NCBI GenBank assembly: GCA_024642185.1
Contig: JAHEBR010000028.1
Span: 1 to 15,494, forward strand
DNA from: Marivivens sp.
GTDB lineage: Bacteria > Pseudomonadota > Alphaproteobacteria > Rhodobacterales > Rhodobacteraceae
Length of the DNA: 15,494 nucleotides
Direction: 5' to 3'
A model generated the notes under the pieces. That model did not search any database, was not told where the DNA came from, and saw only the letters and a list, made by a program, of their open reading frames with translations. Made by a program: the position numbers and the translations under genes. Within the stretch, counting starts at the first letter, position 1. Every line of letters starts with the position of its first letter. Of this stretch, positions 13,917 through 15,494 are shown piece after piece.

Positions 13917-15356
13917 ATGGACTATCTTCCCCTCTTTCTCGATGTGCGTGGCCGGACGGTTCTGGTCGATGGCGGTGGCACCGCTGCCGCCCGCCGTGTC
14001 GAGCGCGCCCTTTCGGCGGGCGCAAATGTGCTGTCGCTCGACCCTCACCCCGAGGGCGAACTCCAGCGTCTGATCGACGCGGCCCCCGAAGGCCTGACCT
14101 TCGAGGCCCGCGTGCCCGTGCGCGAGGATGTGCAGGGCTGTGCGGTCGCCTATGGCGCCTCGGAGGATGAAGAGCGCGACGCGCGCCTCTTCGGCTGGAC
14201 CCGCGAGTTTGGCGTTCTGTGCAATGTGGCCGACGTGCCCGACAAATGCGATTTCATCACCCCCTCGATCGTCGACCGCTCGCCCATTGTCGTGGCGATC
14301 TCGACCGGCGGGGCCGCGCCGATCATCGCGCGCACGCTCAAGGCACGGATCGAGACCATGCTTCCGCCCGTCTACGGCCAGCTTGCCAGCTTCTTCGGCG
14401 GCCTGCGCGATCGTGTGTCCGAGGCGATCTCGGGCGGGCGCGAGCGGCGGCATTTCTGGGAGCGGATGATCGAGGGCCCCGCGGGCGATCTCTTCGTGGC
14501 CGGCGACGAGGCCGGCGCTTTGGCGCGTTTCGATGCCGAGCTTGAAAGCGCCCGTGCCGGCGACACCGCCACGATGGGCGAAGTCTATCTTGTCGGCGCC
14601 GGCCCCGGCGACCCCGACCTCCTGACCTTCCGCGCCCTGCGCCTGATGCAGCGGGCGGATGTGGTGCTCTATGACCGGCTGGTGGGCGAGGATGTGCTCT
14701 CGCTCGTGCGCCGTGACGCCGAGCGCATCTATGTGGGCAAGCTGCCGCAGGAACATACGATGGAACAGGGCGATATCTCGACCCTGATGGTCAAACTCGC
14801 CAAGCGCGGCAACCGCGTCTTGCGGCTGAAGGGTGGCGATCCGTTCATCTTTGGCCGTGGCGGCGAGGAGATCGAGGAACTGGCGGCGAGCGGCGTGCCC
14901 TTCAAGGTCGTCCCCGGCATCACCGCCTCGGCAGGCTGCGCCGCCTATGCCGGCATCCCGCTCACCCACCGCGATCACGCCCAGTCCTGCCTTCTGGTGA
15001 CAGCCCATGGCAAGGACGGCGTCCTCGATCTCGACTGGGAGGTGCTGATCCGGCCCGGCCAGACCGTTGCAATCTATATGGGGCTGCGAAACCTGCCCCA
15101 GCTGATCGAGGGCTTTGCCCGTCGCGGCGTTCCGATGGAGACCGACATCGCCGTGATCGAGAACGGAACCCGGCCGAACCAGCGGGTCCTGACCGGAACC
15201 CTCGCCGATATCGTCGCCAAGACCGAGGCCGAGGGCTTCCAGAGCCCCTCGATGATCATCATCGGCAGCGTGGTCCAGCTCCGCGACCGCCTTGCCCAGA
15301 GCCCCGCCACAACCGAGACGGCCCACGCCTTGTCGCTGGCCGCCCGCAACGATTGA
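13917..15356 (+). CDS. cysG: CysG-type siroheme synthase (precorrin-2 dehydrogenase/ferrochelatase and uroporphyrinogen-III methyltransferase)
   Basis: This 479-residue fusion makes siroheme from uroporphyrinogen III, the cofactor of DsrAB. The N-terminal dehydrogenase/chelatase half (about 1-215) has the dinucleotide motif VDGGGTAAA (17-25), NVADVPDKCDFITP (103-116) and ISTGGAAPIIAR (128-139). Asp106 aligns with the catalytic Asp104 of enterobacterial CysG. The C-terminal SAM methyltransferase half (about 222-465) has VYLVGAGPGDPDLLT, LKGGDPFIFGRGGEE and VVPGITASAGCAAYAGIPLTHR. Length fits CysG (about 460-480). The ATG at 13917 lies nine bases after the 67-residue gene. Its place beside dsr suggests a dedicated siroheme supply for sulfur oxidation, with DsrN acting afterwards; a role in assimilatory sulfite or nitrite reduction is not excluded. 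Confidence 0.93.
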   Translation: MDYLPLFLDVRGRTVLVDGGGTAAARRVERALSAGANVLSLDPHPEGELQRLIDAAPEGLTFEARVPVREDVQGCAVAYGASEDEERDARLFGWTREFGVLCNVADVPDKCDFITPSIVDRSPIVVAISTGGAAPIIARTLKARIETMLPPVYGQLASFFGGLRDRVSEAISGGRERRHFWERMIEGPAGDLFVAGDEAGALARFDAELESARAGDTATMGEVYLVGAGPGDPDLLTFRALRLMQRADVVLYDRLVGEDVLSLVRRDAERIYVGKLPQEHTMEQGDISTLMVKLAKRGNRVLRLKGGDPFIFGRGGEEIEELAASGVPFKVVPGITASAGCAAYAGIPLTHRDHAQSCLLVTAHGKDGVLDLDWEVLIRPGQTVAIYMGLRNLPQLIEGFARRGVPMETDIAVIENGTRPNQRVLTGTLADIVAKTEAEGFQSPSMIIIGSVVQLRDRLAQSPATTETAHALSLAARND

Positions 15357-15375
15357 ACCAACAGGAAGCACCGCT

Positions 15376-15494
15376 ATGAAAAACGTCATCATGAACCGCC
15401 TGACGCGCATCACGCCCCCGGGGCTCAAGGCTGATATCCTGAACGCAGGCATGGTCAAGATGGACGAGGTCCATATCGACGGGACCAAGGTCGT
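15376..15494 (+). CDS. 5' end of an unidentified gene, cut by the window end
   Basis: An ATG at 15376, with AGGAA about nine bases before it, opens a frame that runs off the window. The 39 visible codons begin MKNVIMNRLTRITPPGLKAD and continue with DILNAGMVKMDEVHIDGTKV. There is no signal peptide or cysteine in this part. I do not recognise the protein. It follows cysG by 19 bases and is probably in the same unit. Confidence 0.6.
   Translation, partial: MKNVIMNRLTRITPPGLKADILNAGMVKMDEVHIDGTKV

Noticed and set aside
13686..15488. A 600-codon open frame on the minus strand opposite the second small gene and cysG
   Set aside because: CysG motifs on the plus strand are decisive. The minus frame is a GC-rich mirror with histidine- and glycine-rich, motif-free sequence.
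1..15494. Search for CRISPR arrays, tRNA or rRNA genes, insertion sequences and phage genes
   Set aside because: No regularly spaced repeats, cloverleaf-like segments, transposase motifs or terminal inverted repeats were seen.

Overview
The window carries a complete reverse (oxidative) dissimilatory sulfite reductase operon of a sulfur-oxidising bacterium. Thirteen genes, dsrABEFHCMKLJOPN, lie head to tail on the minus strand from about 12339 down to 262. dsrEFH, the dsrL type and a DsrC with both C-terminal cysteines mark the oxidising rather than the sulfate-reducing version. High GC content, codon use and protein flavour suggest a Proteobacterium, most likely an alphaproteobacterium of the Rhodobacterales type (for example a Rhodovulum-like organism). 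That placement is inference, not shown directly.

Layout. Bases 1-69 hold the 3' end of a plus-strand gene, probably a ketopantoate reductase. A short gene-free stretch (70-261) separates it from the convergent dsr operon. The operon reads, in transcription order: dsrA and dsrB (siroheme sulfite reductase), dsrE, dsrF and dsrH (sulfur-transfer hexamer), dsrC (sulfur carrier), dsrM and dsrK, dsrL, then dsrJ, dsrO and dsrP, and last dsrN (siroheme amidation). Most junctions are 1-25 bases or overlapping. The dsrH-dsrC, dsrC-dsrM and dsrP-dsrN gaps are larger, and two stem-loops bracket dsrC.

A 265-base, AT-richer divergent control region (12340-12604) separates dsrA from a plus-strand gene set: a TauD/TfdA-type Fe(II)/2-oxoglutarate dioxygenase, two conserved-looking small proteins of 65 and 67 residues with overlapping or abutting frames, a CysG-type siroheme synthase, and the start of an unidentified gene cut by the window end. 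The control region holds a candidate dsr promoter and several short inverted repeats.

How it fits together. Sulfane sulfur is passed through DsrEFH to DsrC. DsrAB with DsrL releases it as sulfite, and DsrMKJOP links DsrC thiol/disulfide chemistry to the membrane quinone pool. CysG at one end makes siroheme and DsrN at the other amidates it for DsrAB, so cofactor supply flanks the enzyme genes. The least explained part is the dioxygenase plus small-protein pair linked to siroheme synthesis. The most striking single-protein feature is a DsrJ with no cysteine outside its signal peptide and heme motifs.
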